A stretch of 64,000 nt of DNA from Bacteroidaceae bacterium (GCA_017470525.1 JAFUYM010000013.1:43041-107040), one strand, 5' to 3'; positions 27,876-36,718 are shown, counted from the first letter of the stretch. Notes: a model not told the origin generated them from the letters alone. Program-made: numbers and translations.

Positions 27876-28027
27876 AAGAGAAACCGCTCAATGGGTTCGT
27901 CGCGAACCAATTGAGCGGTCATTTTGTCTCTAACATTTTATGGTTTACGTAATTCTATGAAAGCGTGTCTCACGACATGGCGTTTTTATCTATTATTATG
28001 AGTAAAGATTCGAGTGCTTTCCTTTTT
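27876..28027 (-). ncRNA. Candidate small RNA with its own promoter and terminator
   Basis: On the minus strand a TTG (28065-28063), 21 bp, TAACTTTG (28041-28034) promoter is followed by about 150 nt without a convincing reading frame. The stretch ends in a strong hairpin, ACCGCTCAAT..TTCG / CGAA..ATTGAGCGGT (about 27882-27918), and then TTTCTCTTTTTCC. A short stem with a GTGA loop (TGTC-GTGA-GACA) lies inside. No match to a named RNA family could be made by eye. Confidence 0.45.
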
Positions 28028-28033
28028 TCGGGT

Positions 28034-28065
28034 GCAAAGTTACGCACTTTTTCCTGCCCCCACAA
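28034..28065 (-). promoter_or_regulatory. Promoter of the candidate small RNA
   Basis: Minus-strand TTG, a 21-bp spacer and a perfect TAACTTTG box. Confidence 0.55.
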
Positions 28066-28109
28066 TACCTAAAAAATGTGATTTTTCCCATTTCTGTTCC
28101 CATAAACAA

Positions 28110-28142
28110 GGTATCGACTCACGAAATTTGTTACTCGATACC
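28110..28142. promoter_or_regulatory. Inverted repeat upstream of the restriction-modification genes
   Basis: The perfect arms GGTATCGA and TCGATACC are separated by 17 bp and lie about 200 bp before the HNH gene promoter. They could be an operator. The rest of 27930-28330 is AT-rich and holds nothing else I recognise. Confidence 0.35.
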
Positions 28143-28338
28143 CTTCAATGTCAACGAAATACTCAATTTTGTGAGGTGTTTATGCCTTGAGTCTGTAAGG
28201 TTGTGTATATCGCCAAATGATGGTGCTACATTGTTGTATGGATAAAAGAGTGTACAATATTATGAGGTGAATGTCCCCCTTTTATCCTCTCTCTTTGTTT
28301 TTTTCGAGATGGAAGGTGTGAAAATGAAAAAAACTTTG

Positions 28339-28346
28339 TATCTTTG
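28339..28346 (+). promoter_or_regulatory. -7 box of the HNH endonuclease gene
   Basis: TATCTTTG lies 40 bp before ATG 28387. It falls inside the longer open frame that begins at 28267, so that longer start is unlikely. Confidence 0.6.
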
Positions 28347-28386
28347 CACTGATATTTGTAGCATTCGAAAAGAAATAGAAAAGGTT

Positions 28387-29583
28387 ATGACAGCATGGAG
28401 ATGGGATCAAGGACGTGTTTTGTATTTTCAATTTGATGTACTTCGGGAAATAGCGAAGGTTTTGGTCACATTTGAGGAGAAAGACATCAATGATAATTCA
28501 ATTAACGATGATTTACGAAAATCGTTAATGGAAAATGTTGGTTTACCATTCGCTCCGGGAAGTTATAAGATTAATAGGAACTATTCACGGGTGTTTCAAT
28601 GCGCGTTATTGGCACGTCTGCAAGGAAAAAGTCTTTATGTATCTGACATTTGCAAGTTGCTGGCCTCTGATGATTCTTATTTGTCTAATTGTGATAATTA
28701 CATGTATGAGATTGTTAGGCGGTTCCGTTTCCCATTTCCTGCTTTCGACGATTATGAAGCGCAGGCAGAACGCATCTATCCCTTTTGTGCAATTATCAAG
28801 TATCTCATAGCTCTAAGAGAACAAGGGCGTGAAGCAAAAGTTTCTTTAGATGATATTTGTAGTTTTATCATAGGCAATTCATGCACAGGACTTGAGGATG
28901 TGGATTTTTACAAAACTCTTCATCCAACGGCATATAGAGTAGAGGGCGATTCCGTAAGACAACTTCGTGAGATGCTTGCCTTTATCAGCCAATGGAGTTT
29001 CTTTAAAGTATTTAACAAAGAGCTTTATTTAGATGTTTATGGTGATGAAGATATTAAGCATCTATTGCAAAACATTCATATCCTAAATGTTCAAGAGCCG
29101 ATGGCTGATAAAGGTGATGAATTTTGCAAAATGACAAAGGTTTTAAGACAGTTGGTTATTCCTAATGTGAATACATCTTCTGTCAATCTTCAGTCACCGC
29201 TAAGTATTCTTGACAAAGATTTTACGGAGGGAAAAAGAGTTCGAGTTCAACATTTAAGAATTGAACGAAGTACATTGTTACGTAAATTCTACATATCCTT
29301 ACATCCAGAACCTGTTTGCGAGGCCTGTAAGGAGCATGTGAGAGAGAAATATCCATGGGTCGATTACATGTTGGATGTTCATCATTTATTACCATTGGCA
29401 TCTGTAATAAAACTTTCGATAGAAGGAACTTCGTTAGATGATATGGTCGGTTTGTGTCCATCTTGCCATAAGGCTATTCATTCTTATTACAGAAAGTGGC
29501 TGAAGGCGAACAATCAGGATGATTTTAAGAGTAAGCAAGAAGCTATGTCTGTCTATTTAAATGCGGTAAAGGAGATTGCGTGA
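28387..29583 (+). CDS. HNH endonuclease, probable type II restriction enzyme
   Basis: The protein has 398 residues from ATG 28387. The first ~300 residues are unrecognised and presumably bind DNA. The C-terminus (about 310-375) is an HNH nuclease module: zinc pair CEAC, then DVHHLLPLASV with the catalytic histidines, and CPSCHKAIH as the second zinc pair and final His. The stop overlaps the methyltransferase start (TGATG), so endonuclease and methylase are translationally coupled as a restriction-modification unit. The gene is clearly AT-richer than pheT and the housekeeping genes, a sign of transfer. Recognition sequence cannot be predicted. The longer start at 28267 is rejected on promoter position. 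Confidence 0.85.
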   Translation: MTAWRWDQGRVLYFQFDVLREIAKVLVTFEEKDINDNSINDDLRKSLMENVGLPFAPGSYKINRNYSRVFQCALLARLQGKSLYVSDICKLLASDDSYLSNCDNYMYEIVRRFRFPFPAFDDYEAQAERIYPFCAIIKYLIALREQGREAKVSLDDICSFIIGNSCTGLEDVDFYKTLHPTAYRVEGDSVRQLREMLAFISQWSFFKVFNKELYLDVYGDEDIKHLLQNIHILNVQEPMADKGDEFCKMTKVLRQLVIPNVNTSSVNLQSPLSILDKDFTEGKRVRVQHLRIERSTLLRKFYISLHPEPVCEACKEHVREKYPWVDYMLDVHHLLPLASVIKLSIEGTSLDDMVGLCPSCHKAIHSYYRKWLKANNQDDFKSKQEAMSVYLNAVKEIA

Positions 29584-30797
29584 TGAAAATTGCTTTCGGT
29601 GAACAAAATGACATATTGCATCAGGCTGTTGATGAAGGTGTGAAACTATCTGATTTGTTGGAGTCTAAACACTATCAATATGATAATTTGCAGTATTCTG
29701 ATGGTTTGGATTTTAATGAAGAAGAGAATCCTTTTGAGCCTATTGATCTAATGGATAATGTTCCAGTATATTGGGATGATATCCCTGCTGTCAGTTTTTT
29801 TTCTGGGGCAGGAGGACTGGATATAGGTTTTAAATATGCAGGGTTTCATAACATTATTGGGATTGAGCACACAGAACTTTTTTGTAACACATTAAGGCTT
29901 AATAATCCAGATCAACTCGTTATAGGACCTCCTTTTTATGAGGGTGATATCAGTAAACGCGAGGAAATTGCGATACTTCTTAGAGCAAATGGGATTAACG
30001 AGAACTTCAATGGGGTTTTTCATGGTGGTCCTCCATGCCAATCTTTCAGCATAGCGGCTAATCAACGATTCAATAAAGATGGTGACAATTTTAAGAGAAC
30101 AGGATTTGAAGATGCAGAAAAAGGCACCTTGATATTTGATTATATATGGTATATTCAGCAATTTCGCCCCCTTGCTTTTCTCATTGAAAATGTGTCTGGA
30201 ATTGTTGAATGTGATCCTGAAGGAAGAATAGCAGAAGCATTGGATGGTTTAAGGGCTATGGGGTATCGTGTCCAAGAACCACAAGTTTTGGATGCCACCT
30301 ATTATGGGGTGCCTCAACATAGAAAAAGATGGATTGTCATGGGAACACGTGGCCATCGCAATATAGAATATCCAGTTCCTCAATTCCATGAAACACCATG
30401 TGGACATGTGTTTGTACGTCCTTTGAATGGAGTACCTAATCATGTCACTCGAAAACATAGCGCGGAGTCTGTCATGAGGTACAGCATGTTGGAATTAGGT
30501 GCCAGAGATCAGCAAGGAAGAGTTGATAGACTTGACCCATATAAACCGTCGAAAACCGTTATAGCAGGAGGCGTGAAAGGTGGAGGACGTTCACATTTAC
30601 ATCCTTTTACACCTCGAACAATATCCGTAAGGGAGTGTGCACGATTGCAAACATTCCCTGATAATTATGAATTTACAGGAACACCGGCTCGTCAATTCAC
30701 GCAGGTTGGAAATGCTGTTCCTCCAATGCTTGCATACAAATTGGCTTTGCAGATAAAAGAAGCTATATTGCCTGATTATCAGGCTCAATTGGGGTAA
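29583..30797 (+). CDS. DNA (cytosine-5)-methyltransferase
   Basis: The protein has 404 residues and methylates cytosine C5 in a specific DNA sequence, protecting it from the partner HNH enzyme. Motif I FFSGAGGLDIGF (~72-83), motif IV GGPPCQSFS with catalytic Cys152, motif VI IENVSGI (~201-207), motif VIII QHRKRWIVMG, and the C-terminal motifs IX and X (RECARLQTFPDNY and QVGNAVPP) are all present. The target-recognition region (~265-330) is short. The first 65 residues before motif I are longer than in minimal enzymes. ATG 29583 overlaps the HNH stop codon. AT-rich like its partner. Confidence 0.95.
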   Translation: MKIAFGEQNDILHQAVDEGVKLSDLLESKHYQYDNLQYSDGLDFNEEENPFEPIDLMDNVPVYWDDIPAVSFFSGAGGLDIGFKYAGFHNIIGIEHTELFCNTLRLNNPDQLVIGPPFYEGDISKREEIAILLRANGINENFNGVFHGGPPCQSFSIAANQRFNKDGDNFKRTGFEDAEKGTLIFDYIWYIQQFRPLAFLIENVSGIVECDPEGRIAEALDGLRAMGYRVQEPQVLDATYYGVPQHRKRWIVMGTRGHRNIEYPVPQFHETPCGHVFVRPLNGVPNHVTRKHSAESVMRYSMLELGARDQQGRVDRLDPYKPSKTVIAGGVKGGGRSHLHPFTPRTISVRECARLQTFPDNYEFTGTPARQFTQVGNAVPPMLAYKLALQIKEAILPDYQAQLG

Positions 30798-30930
30798 TAG
30801 TGGCGATGTCCGTTTTTATATAGTATATGAGTAGTCTCGAAAAACTTCTTTTGTACTTACTTATTATACAAATTTTTACTTTTGGGAAAGAAAATGTATT
30901 TTCTATATATTTACTTACCTGTTTTTTTTG

Positions 30931-30938
30931 TACCTTTG
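30931..30938 (+). promoter_or_regulatory. -7 box of pheT
   Basis: TACCTTTG lies 89 bp before the pheT start codon; the leader between contains GC-rich words (GCGCGTATGCGTGTGT). The remainder of 30798-30930 is AT-rich with nothing recognised. Confidence 0.6.
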
Positions 30939-31026
30939 CAGCGTTTTTCGCGCGTATGCGTGTGTAGGCATGTGCGTAAATATTATTGGATTATTGGTAA
31001 AGAGATAAATACTAAAATTTCATGAT

Positions 31027-33618
31027 ATGAACATTTCTTACAAATGGTTGAAGGAATACGTTGACTTCGACATGACGGCAGAGGAAGTGGGCAAGGCGCT
31101 CACGAGCATGGGCTTGGAGGTCGAGGCAGTGGAAGAGGTGCAGAGCATCAAGGGTGGTCTTGAAGGGCTCGTGGTGGGTCAGGTGTTGACCTGCGAACCT
31201 CATCCGAACAGCGACCACATGCACGTGACGACCGTGGATGAAGGTAACGGCGTGGTGGAACAGATTGTCTGTGGCGCACCCAATGTTGCCGCTAGTCAGA
31301 AAGTGATTGTGGCTCAGTTGGGTTGCAAATTGTATGATGGCGACAAGGAGTTTGTCATCAAGAAGAGCAAACTGCGTGGCATCGAGTCGAATGGCATGAT
31401 TTGTGCTGAAGACGAAATCGGCATCGGCACCAGCCATGATGGCATCATCGTGTTGCCAGAGACGGCGGTGGTGGGCACACCTGCTGCCAAGTATTACGGC
31501 ATCGAGAGCGACTTTGTGATTGAGGTGGACATCACACCCAACCACTCCGACGCTTGTTCGCACTGGGGTGTGGCTCGCGACTTCTACGCCTATCTGAAGC
31601 AGAACGGTTATGAGACATCGCTGCATCGTCCGAGTGTGGACGACTTCAAGGTGCAGAACACCGACCTGAAGTTCGATGTGGTGGTGGAAGCACAGGAGGC
31701 TTGCCCACGCTATTGTGCCGTGTCGGTGAAGAACTGCGAGGTGAAGGAAAGCCCGAAGTGGTTGAAGGATAGGCTGACTACGATTGGCCAGCGTCCTATC
31801 AACAACATCGTCGATATCACCAACTACATCATGATGGCTTACGGTCAGCCACTTCACTGCTTCGATGCTGATATGGTGAAGGGTGGAAAAGTGGTTGTGA
31901 AGACCTTGCCAGAAGGCACTCCATTCGTCACACTGGATGGCGAGGAACACAAACTGAGCGACCGCGACTTGGCGATTTGCAATGTGGAAGAACCGATGTG
32001 TATCGCTGGTGTGTTTGGTGGAAAGGGTAGTGGTACGTATGAAACCACGAAGAATGTGCTCTTCGAGAGTGCTTACTTCCACCCCACATGGATTCGCAAG
32101 AGTGCCCGTCGTCACGGACTTCAGACCGATGCCAGTTTCCGCTTCGAGCGTGGCATTGACCCCGCTGGTCAGATTTATGCCATCAAACGTGCCGCCATGT
32201 TGGCACAGGAATTGGCTGGTGGTGAAATCAGCATGGAGATTGTGGATGTGAAGAACGACACGCTGCCACAGGATGCCATCATCGATGTGGAATACAAGTA
32301 TGTGGCTGACCTCATTGGCAAGGAACTCCCCGTGGAGACGCAGCAGAGCATCTTGAAGAACCTCGGTTTTGAGATTCTTTCATCGGATGACGAGAAGATG
32401 CAGGTGAAGGCTCCTGCCTTCCGCGTGGATGTGAAGAAGCCTTGCGACGTGGTGGAAGAGATTCTTCGCATCTATGGCTATAACAACATCGAGATTCCTT
32501 CACAGGTGCGTTCGTCGCTGACCACGAAGGGAGAGTTGGACAAGAGCAATAAATTGCAGAACATTGTGGCTGAACAGTTGGTGGGTTGCGGCTTCAATGA
32601 GATTCTGAACAATTCGCTGACGAAGGTGTCTTACTACGAAGACGGTGAACCGACGGAGCAGCGAGAGGCATCAAGTTCGCTTGAATGCCCGAGTCGTGAC
32701 GGAGGAAGGCGAAGCCAGACCTACAAGGCAGAGAACAGCGTGAAACTGATGAACCCATTGAGCCAAGACCTCGGGGTGTTGCGTCAGACATTGCTGTTCG
32801 GTGGCTTGGAGTGCATTGCCCGCAACAGCAATCGCCGCATGCCCGACTTGAAGTTCTTCGAGTTTGGCAATTGTTACTACTTTGCTCCAGAACGCAATCA
32901 GGAGAAGGTGGACGAGAACGGCGAGACGCTGAAAGCCAGTGCCGAGTCGTCGAAGAAGATTCTGGCTGCCTACAGCGAGGACTATCACCTCGGCCTTTGG
33001 CAGACAGGCAAACGTGTGAACGGCAACTGGGCACACGCTGACGAGGAAAGCACCGTGTACGAAATGAAGGCATACGTGCTCAACATCCTCAAGCGTCTTG
33101 GCGTGCCATTCGGTGCCCTTGTGTTTGGCGAGGAGAAAAATGACATCTTCTCGATTGCCACAACCATCACACAGCGTGGCGGCAAGCAGATTGCTGAGTT
33201 CGGCATTGTGACCAAGAAGGTGGCAAAGAAACTCGATGTGGAGGCTCCAGTCTTCTATGCTGACATCAACTGGACGAACCTGATGAAACTCATCAAGAAG
33301 GTGACGGTTTCCTATTACGACCTCTCGAAGTTCCCTGCCGTGAGTCGTGACCTTGCCTTGCTCGTTGACGAAGGCGTTGAGTTCGCTCAGATTGAGGCAG
33401 CCGCTTATCAGGCAGAGAAGAAACTGCTGAAGGAAGTGAAACTCTTCGATGTGTATGAAGGCAAGAACCTCGAGGCAGGTAAGAAGTCGTATGCGGTTAA
33501 CTTCACCCTCCAGAGCGAGGAGAAGACGCTGAACGACAAAGCCATCGAAGCCATCATGAGCAAGATTGAGCAGAACATCTGCAAAGCGACGGGGGCAACT
33601 GTTCGTGGAAAAGGATAA
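31027..33618 (+). CDS. pheT: Phenylalanine--tRNA ligase beta subunit
   Basis: This is the beta chain of the alpha2-beta2 PheRS that charges tRNA-Phe. The N-terminus MNISYKWLKEYVDF is followed by a tRNA-binding OB domain (~40-150), the B3/B4 editing domain (~210-380), B5 (~410-480), the catalytic-like core (~490-740) and a C-terminal anticodon-binding domain (~770-863; FPAVSRDLALLVDEG). Length of 863 residues is slightly above the usual ~820. The excess includes an odd charged insertion around residues 540-565 (REASSSLECPSRDGGRRSQ) just before VKLMNPLSQDLGVLRQTLL, encoded by a stretch containing a TTCG-loop hairpin. No pheS is adjacent. Confidence 0.96.
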   Translation: MNISYKWLKEYVDFDMTAEEVGKALTSMGLEVEAVEEVQSIKGGLEGLVVGQVLTCEPHPNSDHMHVTTVDEGNGVVEQIVCGAPNVAASQKVIVAQLGCKLYDGDKEFVIKKSKLRGIESNGMICAEDEIGIGTSHDGIIVLPETAVVGTPAAKYYGIESDFVIEVDITPNHSDACSHWGVARDFYAYLKQNGYETSLHRPSVDDFKVQNTDLKFDVVVEAQEACPRYCAVSVKNCEVKESPKWLKDRLTTIGQRPINNIVDITNYIMMAYGQPLHCFDADMVKGGKVVVKTLPEGTPFVTLDGEEHKLSDRDLAICNVEEPMCIAGVFGGKGSGTYETTKNVLFESAYFHPTWIRKSARRHGLQTDASFRFERGIDPAGQIYAIKRAAMLAQELAGGEISMEIVDVKNDTLPQDAIIDVEYKYVADLIGKELPVETQQSILKNLGFEILSSDDEKMQVKAPAFRVDVKKPCDVVEEILRIYGYNNIEIPSQVRSSLTTKGELDKSNKLQNIVAEQLVGCGFNEILNNSLTKVSYYEDGEPTEQREASSSLECPSRDGGRRSQTYKAENSVKLMNPLSQDLGVLRQTLLFGGLECIARNSNRRMPDLKFFEFGNCYYFAPERNQEKVDENGETLKASAESSKKILAAYSEDYHLGLWQTGKRVNGNWAHADEESTVYEMKAYVLNILKRLGVPFGALVFGEEKNDIFSIATTITQRGGKQIAEFGIVTKKVAKKLDVEAPVFYADINWTNLMKLIKKVTVSYYDLSKFPAVSRDLALLVDEGVEFAQIEAAAYQAEKKLLKEVKLFDVYEGKNLEAGKKSYAVNFTLQSEEKTLNDKAIEAIMSKIEQNICKATGATVRGKG
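32667..32689. repeat. TTCG-loop hairpin inside pheT
   Basis: GGCAT-CAAG-TTCG-CTTG-A-ATGCC forms a stem with a TTCG tetraloop. It lies within the in-frame insertion of pheT. Confidence 0.55.
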
Positions 33619-33637
33619 CACTGATAAGTTTTATAAA

Positions 33638-33803
33638 AACAACGAATTTGGCGAATGAAACGAATTTTATGGGGGAATGCCGCAAGCGGTAACGAATGAA
33701 AGCGAACCTTCAGATCGGCGTAGCCAATGCCATTCGTTTCTATTCGGCGCACCGAAGGTGCATTGTCCGAAAGATATTCGCGAAATTCGAAAAATTCGTT
33801 GTT
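33638..33803. repeat. Dispersed intergenic repeat R3 (AACAACGAAT family)
   Basis: This is the third copy: AACAACGAAT left end, ATTCGTTGTT right end, and the core AATGCCGCAAGCGG in the opposite orientation to R1 and R2. An extra inner hairpin-like part (GGCGCACCGAAGGTGC) is present. It separates pheT from yebC. Confidence 0.75.
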
Positions 33804-33855
33804 CAAGAGTCGTTGTGAAAAATAAATTGTAAAAATAAAAATAGTAAATAAGATT

Positions 33856-34587
33856 ATGGGAAGAGCATTTGAGTTCCGTAAAGCGAGAAAACTGAAAAGA
33901 TGGGGTAACATGGCAAAGACTTTCACACGCCTTGGCAAGCAACTTGCCATCGCTGTGGCTGAAGGTGGTCCTGACCCAGACAACAACGCACACCTTCGTG
34001 CTGTCATCGCGACTTGTCGTCACGAGAACATGCCAAAGGACAACATCGACCGTGCCATCAAGAATGCCATCGGCAAGGACAAGTCGGCATGGAAGAGCGT
34101 GACTTACGAAGGATATGGTCCTCACGGAGTGGCTGTGTTTGTTGATACTTTGACCGACAACACAACCCGCACGGTGGCTGACGTTCGTTCTGTCTTCAAC
34201 AAGTTCAGCGGCAACATGGGTACGACCGGTTCGCTTTCGTTCCTGTTCGACCACTACAGCCAGTTCACTTTCAAGAAGAAGGATGATATGGATATGGATG
34301 AGTTCATTCTTGAAGCCATCGAGTTTGGCGTGAACGATGAGTACGATGAGGAATATGACGAGGAGAAGGATGAAACGACCATCACCATCTATGGTGACCC
34401 CAAGTCATTCTCTCAGATTCAGAAGTTCCTTGAGGACGGTGGTTATGAAATCATAGGTGCAGAGTTCACATACGTGCCCAACGACTTGAAGGAAGTGACG
34501 GACGAGCAGCGTGAAACCATTGACAAGATGGTGGAACGTCTCGAAGAGTTTGACGATGTGCAGAACGTCTATACCAACATGAAGTAA
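33856..34587 (+). CDS. yebC: YebC/PmpR family protein
   Basis: The protein has 243 residues. It begins MGRAFEFRKARKLKRWGNMAKTF, the Bacteroidetes version of the YebC start, with the conserved central GGPDPDNNAHLRAVI and PKDNIDRAIKNA and the YEGYGPHGVAVFVDTLTDN segment. YebC proteins were described as transcriptional regulators and, more recently, some as factors relieving ribosome stalling; I cannot say which applies here. A small TSCPD gene begins 4 bp downstream. Confidence 0.93.
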   Translation: MGRAFEFRKARKLKRWGNMAKTFTRLGKQLAIAVAEGGPDPDNNAHLRAVIATCRHENMPKDNIDRAIKNAIGKDKSAWKSVTYEGYGPHGVAVFVDTLTDNTTRTVADVRSVFNKFSGNMGTTGSLSFLFDHYSQFTFKKKDDMDMDEFILEAIEFGVNDEYDEEYDEEKDETTITIYGDPKSFSQIQKFLEDGGYEIIGAEFTYVPNDLKEVTDEQRETIDKMVERLEEFDDVQNVYTNMK

Positions 34588-34591
34588 GGTT

Positions 34592-34846
34592 ATGAAGACG
34601 GTTTACGAAACGAAAGGAACCTGTTCCAAGGCGATTGAACTGGATGTTGATGATGCAACTGGCATCATCAACTCCGTTCAGTTCATTGGTGGTTGTGCTG
34701 GCAACATTGCTGGCATCTCTCAGTTGGTGCGTGGCATGAAAGCCGAAGATGTCATCAGTCGTCTGGAAGGTGTTCGATGTGGTTTGAAACCCACCAGTTG
34801 TCCCGACCAATTGGCAACGGCATTGCGTCAAATCATAACTCGGTAA
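34592..34846 (+). CDS. Small TSCPD domain protein (TIGR03905 type)
   Basis: The protein has 84 residues. It carries GGCAGNIAGISQLVRG and the terminal signature KPTSCPDQLATAL that names the TSCPD domain, the same fold found at the C-terminus of adenosylcobalamin-dependent ribonucleotide reductases. Conserved cysteines at the domain core are present. Biochemical role is unknown. It is tightly spaced between yebC and a lipoprotein gene (4 and 6 bp). Confidence 0.85.
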   Translation: MKTVYETKGTCSKAIELDVDDATGIINSVQFIGGCAGNIAGISQLVRGMKAEDVISRLEGVRCGLKPTSCPDQLATALRQIITR

Positions 34847-34852
34847 TATTAT

Positions 34853-35263
34853 ATGTACGCACGTGTATCTTATATATTATTGATTTCTGCAACCATCTTC
34901 CTGCTTTCTTCCTGTCAAGAGAAAAAGGAAGACTTCTTCGAGCGTGAAGCACGAGAATATACCCAATCCCATTGTCCGCTACAGATGGATTCCTACACTC
35001 GCTTGGATAGCCTCGTCTTCGAAAAAGGAGAGGAAGCGGGCACCCTCAAATCATATTACACATTGACATTGACCGGCGAGGCTCGCGAGGAACTGATGAA
35101 TCGCCTCGGTGAATTAGGCGACATGAACCTGAAGATTGTCCGAAACTCCGTCGTTTTCTCCAAGTACAAAGAAGCAGGTGTAAATTTCACCTACATCTAC
35201 CATGACGAAGCCACTGGTGACAAAATCGTGGAATACAATTTCACCCCCAAAGACTACGAATAA
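34853..35263 (+). CDS. Small lipoprotein of unknown function
   Basis: The protein has 136 residues. The N-terminal segment ISATIFLLSSC is a lipoprotein signal (L-S-S-C), and the mature protein starts QEKKEDFFERE. The rest is a small alpha/beta domain with no recognised family. It lies 6 bp after the TSCPD gene, and its stop codon is in the loop of the operon terminator. Confidence 0.75.
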   Translation: MYARVSYILLISATIFLLSSCQEKKEDFFEREAREYTQSHCPLQMDSYTRLDSLVFEKGEEAGTLKSYYTLTLTGEAREELMNRLGELGDMNLKIVRNSVVFSKYKEAGVNFTYIYHDEATGDKIVEYNFTPKDYE

Positions 35264-35278
35264 TTGTAGTCTTTTTTT
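35249..35278 (+). terminator. Terminator overlapping the lipoprotein stop codon
   Basis: The stem AAAGACTAC / GTAGTCTTT (9 bp, perfect) has the TAA stop in its loop and is followed by TTTT. It ends the pheT-yebC-TSCPD-lipoprotein transcript. Confidence 0.85.
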
Positions 35279-35438
35279 GTCATCTTTTCTTTTTTCGCTT
35301 CTTTTACGTTGAAAGTAGCGCCCCTATCCATTTTATTGTTATGAGAGTTGTTTTACCTTTGGGCATACTCTATTCTTATCTATGATTAACTCGTAACAAT
35401 CAGTAGGAATAATTGTCGCGATTTTTCAAAAATAAGGG

Positions 35439-35474
35439 AAATCCACCATGTTTTTTTGAAAATGTGGTGGATTT
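35439..35474. promoter_or_regulatory. Inverted repeat next to the alcohol dehydrogenase promoter
   Basis: The arms AAATCCACCA and TGGTGGATTT (10 bp, perfect) are separated by a T-rich spacer and end 15 bp before the -7 box. This is a possible operator. Confidence 0.45.
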
Positions 35475-35488
35475 ATTTTGGAATTGTA

Positions 35489-35496
35489 TATCTTTG
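35489..35496 (+). promoter_or_regulatory. -7 box of the alcohol dehydrogenase gene
   Basis: TATCTTTG lies 23 bp before ATG 35520, which fixes the start codon. The earlier in-frame ATG at 35478 lies upstream of the box. Confidence 0.7.
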
Positions 35497-35519
35497 CAAA
35501 CAAAAACAAATGTGATAGT

Positions 35520-36710
35520 ATGAAGGATTTTTCATTTTATGCACCTACCGAGGTTGTGTTTGGTAAGGAATCGGAAGAGCAGGTGGCTCGATTAGTGAAA
35601 AAATATGGTGGTAGCCGTGTGCTGGTGCATTATGGCGGTCAGAGTGCAAAACGGTCGGGACTGCTGGATAAGATTTGCGGTTTGCTTGATGAGGGTGGAG
35701 TTGAGTATGCCTTGTTGGGTGGAGTGGTGCCAAACCCGCGTCTGTCGAAAGTGCATGAGGGAATAGCATTGTGCCGTGAGAAGAAGATTGACTTTATTCT
35801 TGCGATTGGTGGAGGCAGTGTGATAGATTCGTCGAAGGCGATTGCATACGGTGTACCTTACGAGGGCGAGGTGTGGGATTTTTATGCAGGAAAGTCACAG
35901 CCGAAGACGTGTCTGCCTGTGGCGAGCGTGCTGACCATTCCTGCGGCTGGTAGTGAGATGAGCGAGGCAAGCGTGATTACCGATGATGTTCACGGAGAGG
36001 TCTGGATGAAATTGGGTTATTCAAACAATATCTCTCGTCCAAAGTTTGCTATCATGAACCCATGCAGAACCTTCACGTTGCCTCCTTATCAGACAGCGGC
36101 TGGTGTGACGGATATTATGCTGCACACGATGGAACGTTATTTTAATCCTGATTGCGACATGACTTTGACGGATGCGGTGGCGGAGGCACTGATGCGCACG
36201 ATGAAAGATTGTGTGTTTGAAGTGCTGAAAAATCCAGAGGACTATCGCAATCGGGCACAAATCATGTGGGCGGGCAGTTTGGCACACAACGATGTGACGG
36301 GCAATCGTGTGAATGGTGACTGGGCGACTCATCAGATTGAACATGAGTTGAGTGCCATGTTTGATGTAACACATGGTGCGGGATTGGCTGTCATCTGGCC
36401 CAGTTGGGCACGTTATGTGATGAAGGCGAATGTGAGTCGCTTTGTGCGTTTTGCTGTCAATGTGACGGGTGTGGAGAATGACTACACCGACCCTGAAGGA
36501 ACTGCTTTGAGGGGCATTGCGGCAATGGAACGTTTCTATCATGCCATTGGCATGCCTAACAGCATTCACGAACTGATTGGTCGTGAGGTGACTGACGAGG
36601 AAATCAAGGAAATGGCGCGTAAATGCACTCGCAATTACACCATTACGCAAGGCAAATTCAAGGTGCTTCGTGCTGAAGACATCGAAGAAATTTATCGGAT
36701 GGCGAGATAA
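35520..36710 (+). CDS. Iron-containing alcohol dehydrogenase (butanol dehydrogenase/YqhD-like)
   Basis: This is a cytoplasmic group III alcohol dehydrogenase, probably reducing aldehydes with NAD(P)H. The nucleotide-binding motif GGGSVIDSSKAIA is at ~98-110, and the metal-site region is THQIEHELSAMFDVTHGAGLA with the conserved histidines. The SVLTIPAAGSEMSEASVIT stretch is typical. Length is 396 residues. It is transcribed alone, and only 8 bp separate its stop from that of the convergent pectinase gene with no terminator visible. Confidence 0.93.
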   Translation: MKDFSFYAPTEVVFGKESEEQVARLVKKYGGSRVLVHYGGQSAKRSGLLDKICGLLDEGGVEYALLGGVVPNPRLSKVHEGIALCREKKIDFILAIGGGSVIDSSKAIAYGVPYEGEVWDFYAGKSQPKTCLPVASVLTIPAAGSEMSEASVITDDVHGEVWMKLGYSNNISRPKFAIMNPCRTFTLPPYQTAAGVTDIMLHTMERYFNPDCDMTLTDAVAEALMRTMKDCVFEVLKNPEDYRNRAQIMWAGSLAHNDVTGNRVNGDWATHQIEHELSAMFDVTHGAGLAVIWPSWARYVMKANVSRFVRFAVNVTGVENDYTDPEGTALRGIAAMERFYHAIGMPNSIHELIGREVTDEEIKEMARKCTRNYTITQGKFKVLRAEDIEEIYRMAR

Positions 36711-36718
36711 GGGAAACG

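Noticed and set aside
28267-28386. HNH endonuclease start at 28267
   Set aside because: A TATCTTTG promoter box at 28339 lies inside this extension, so the message probably starts after it.
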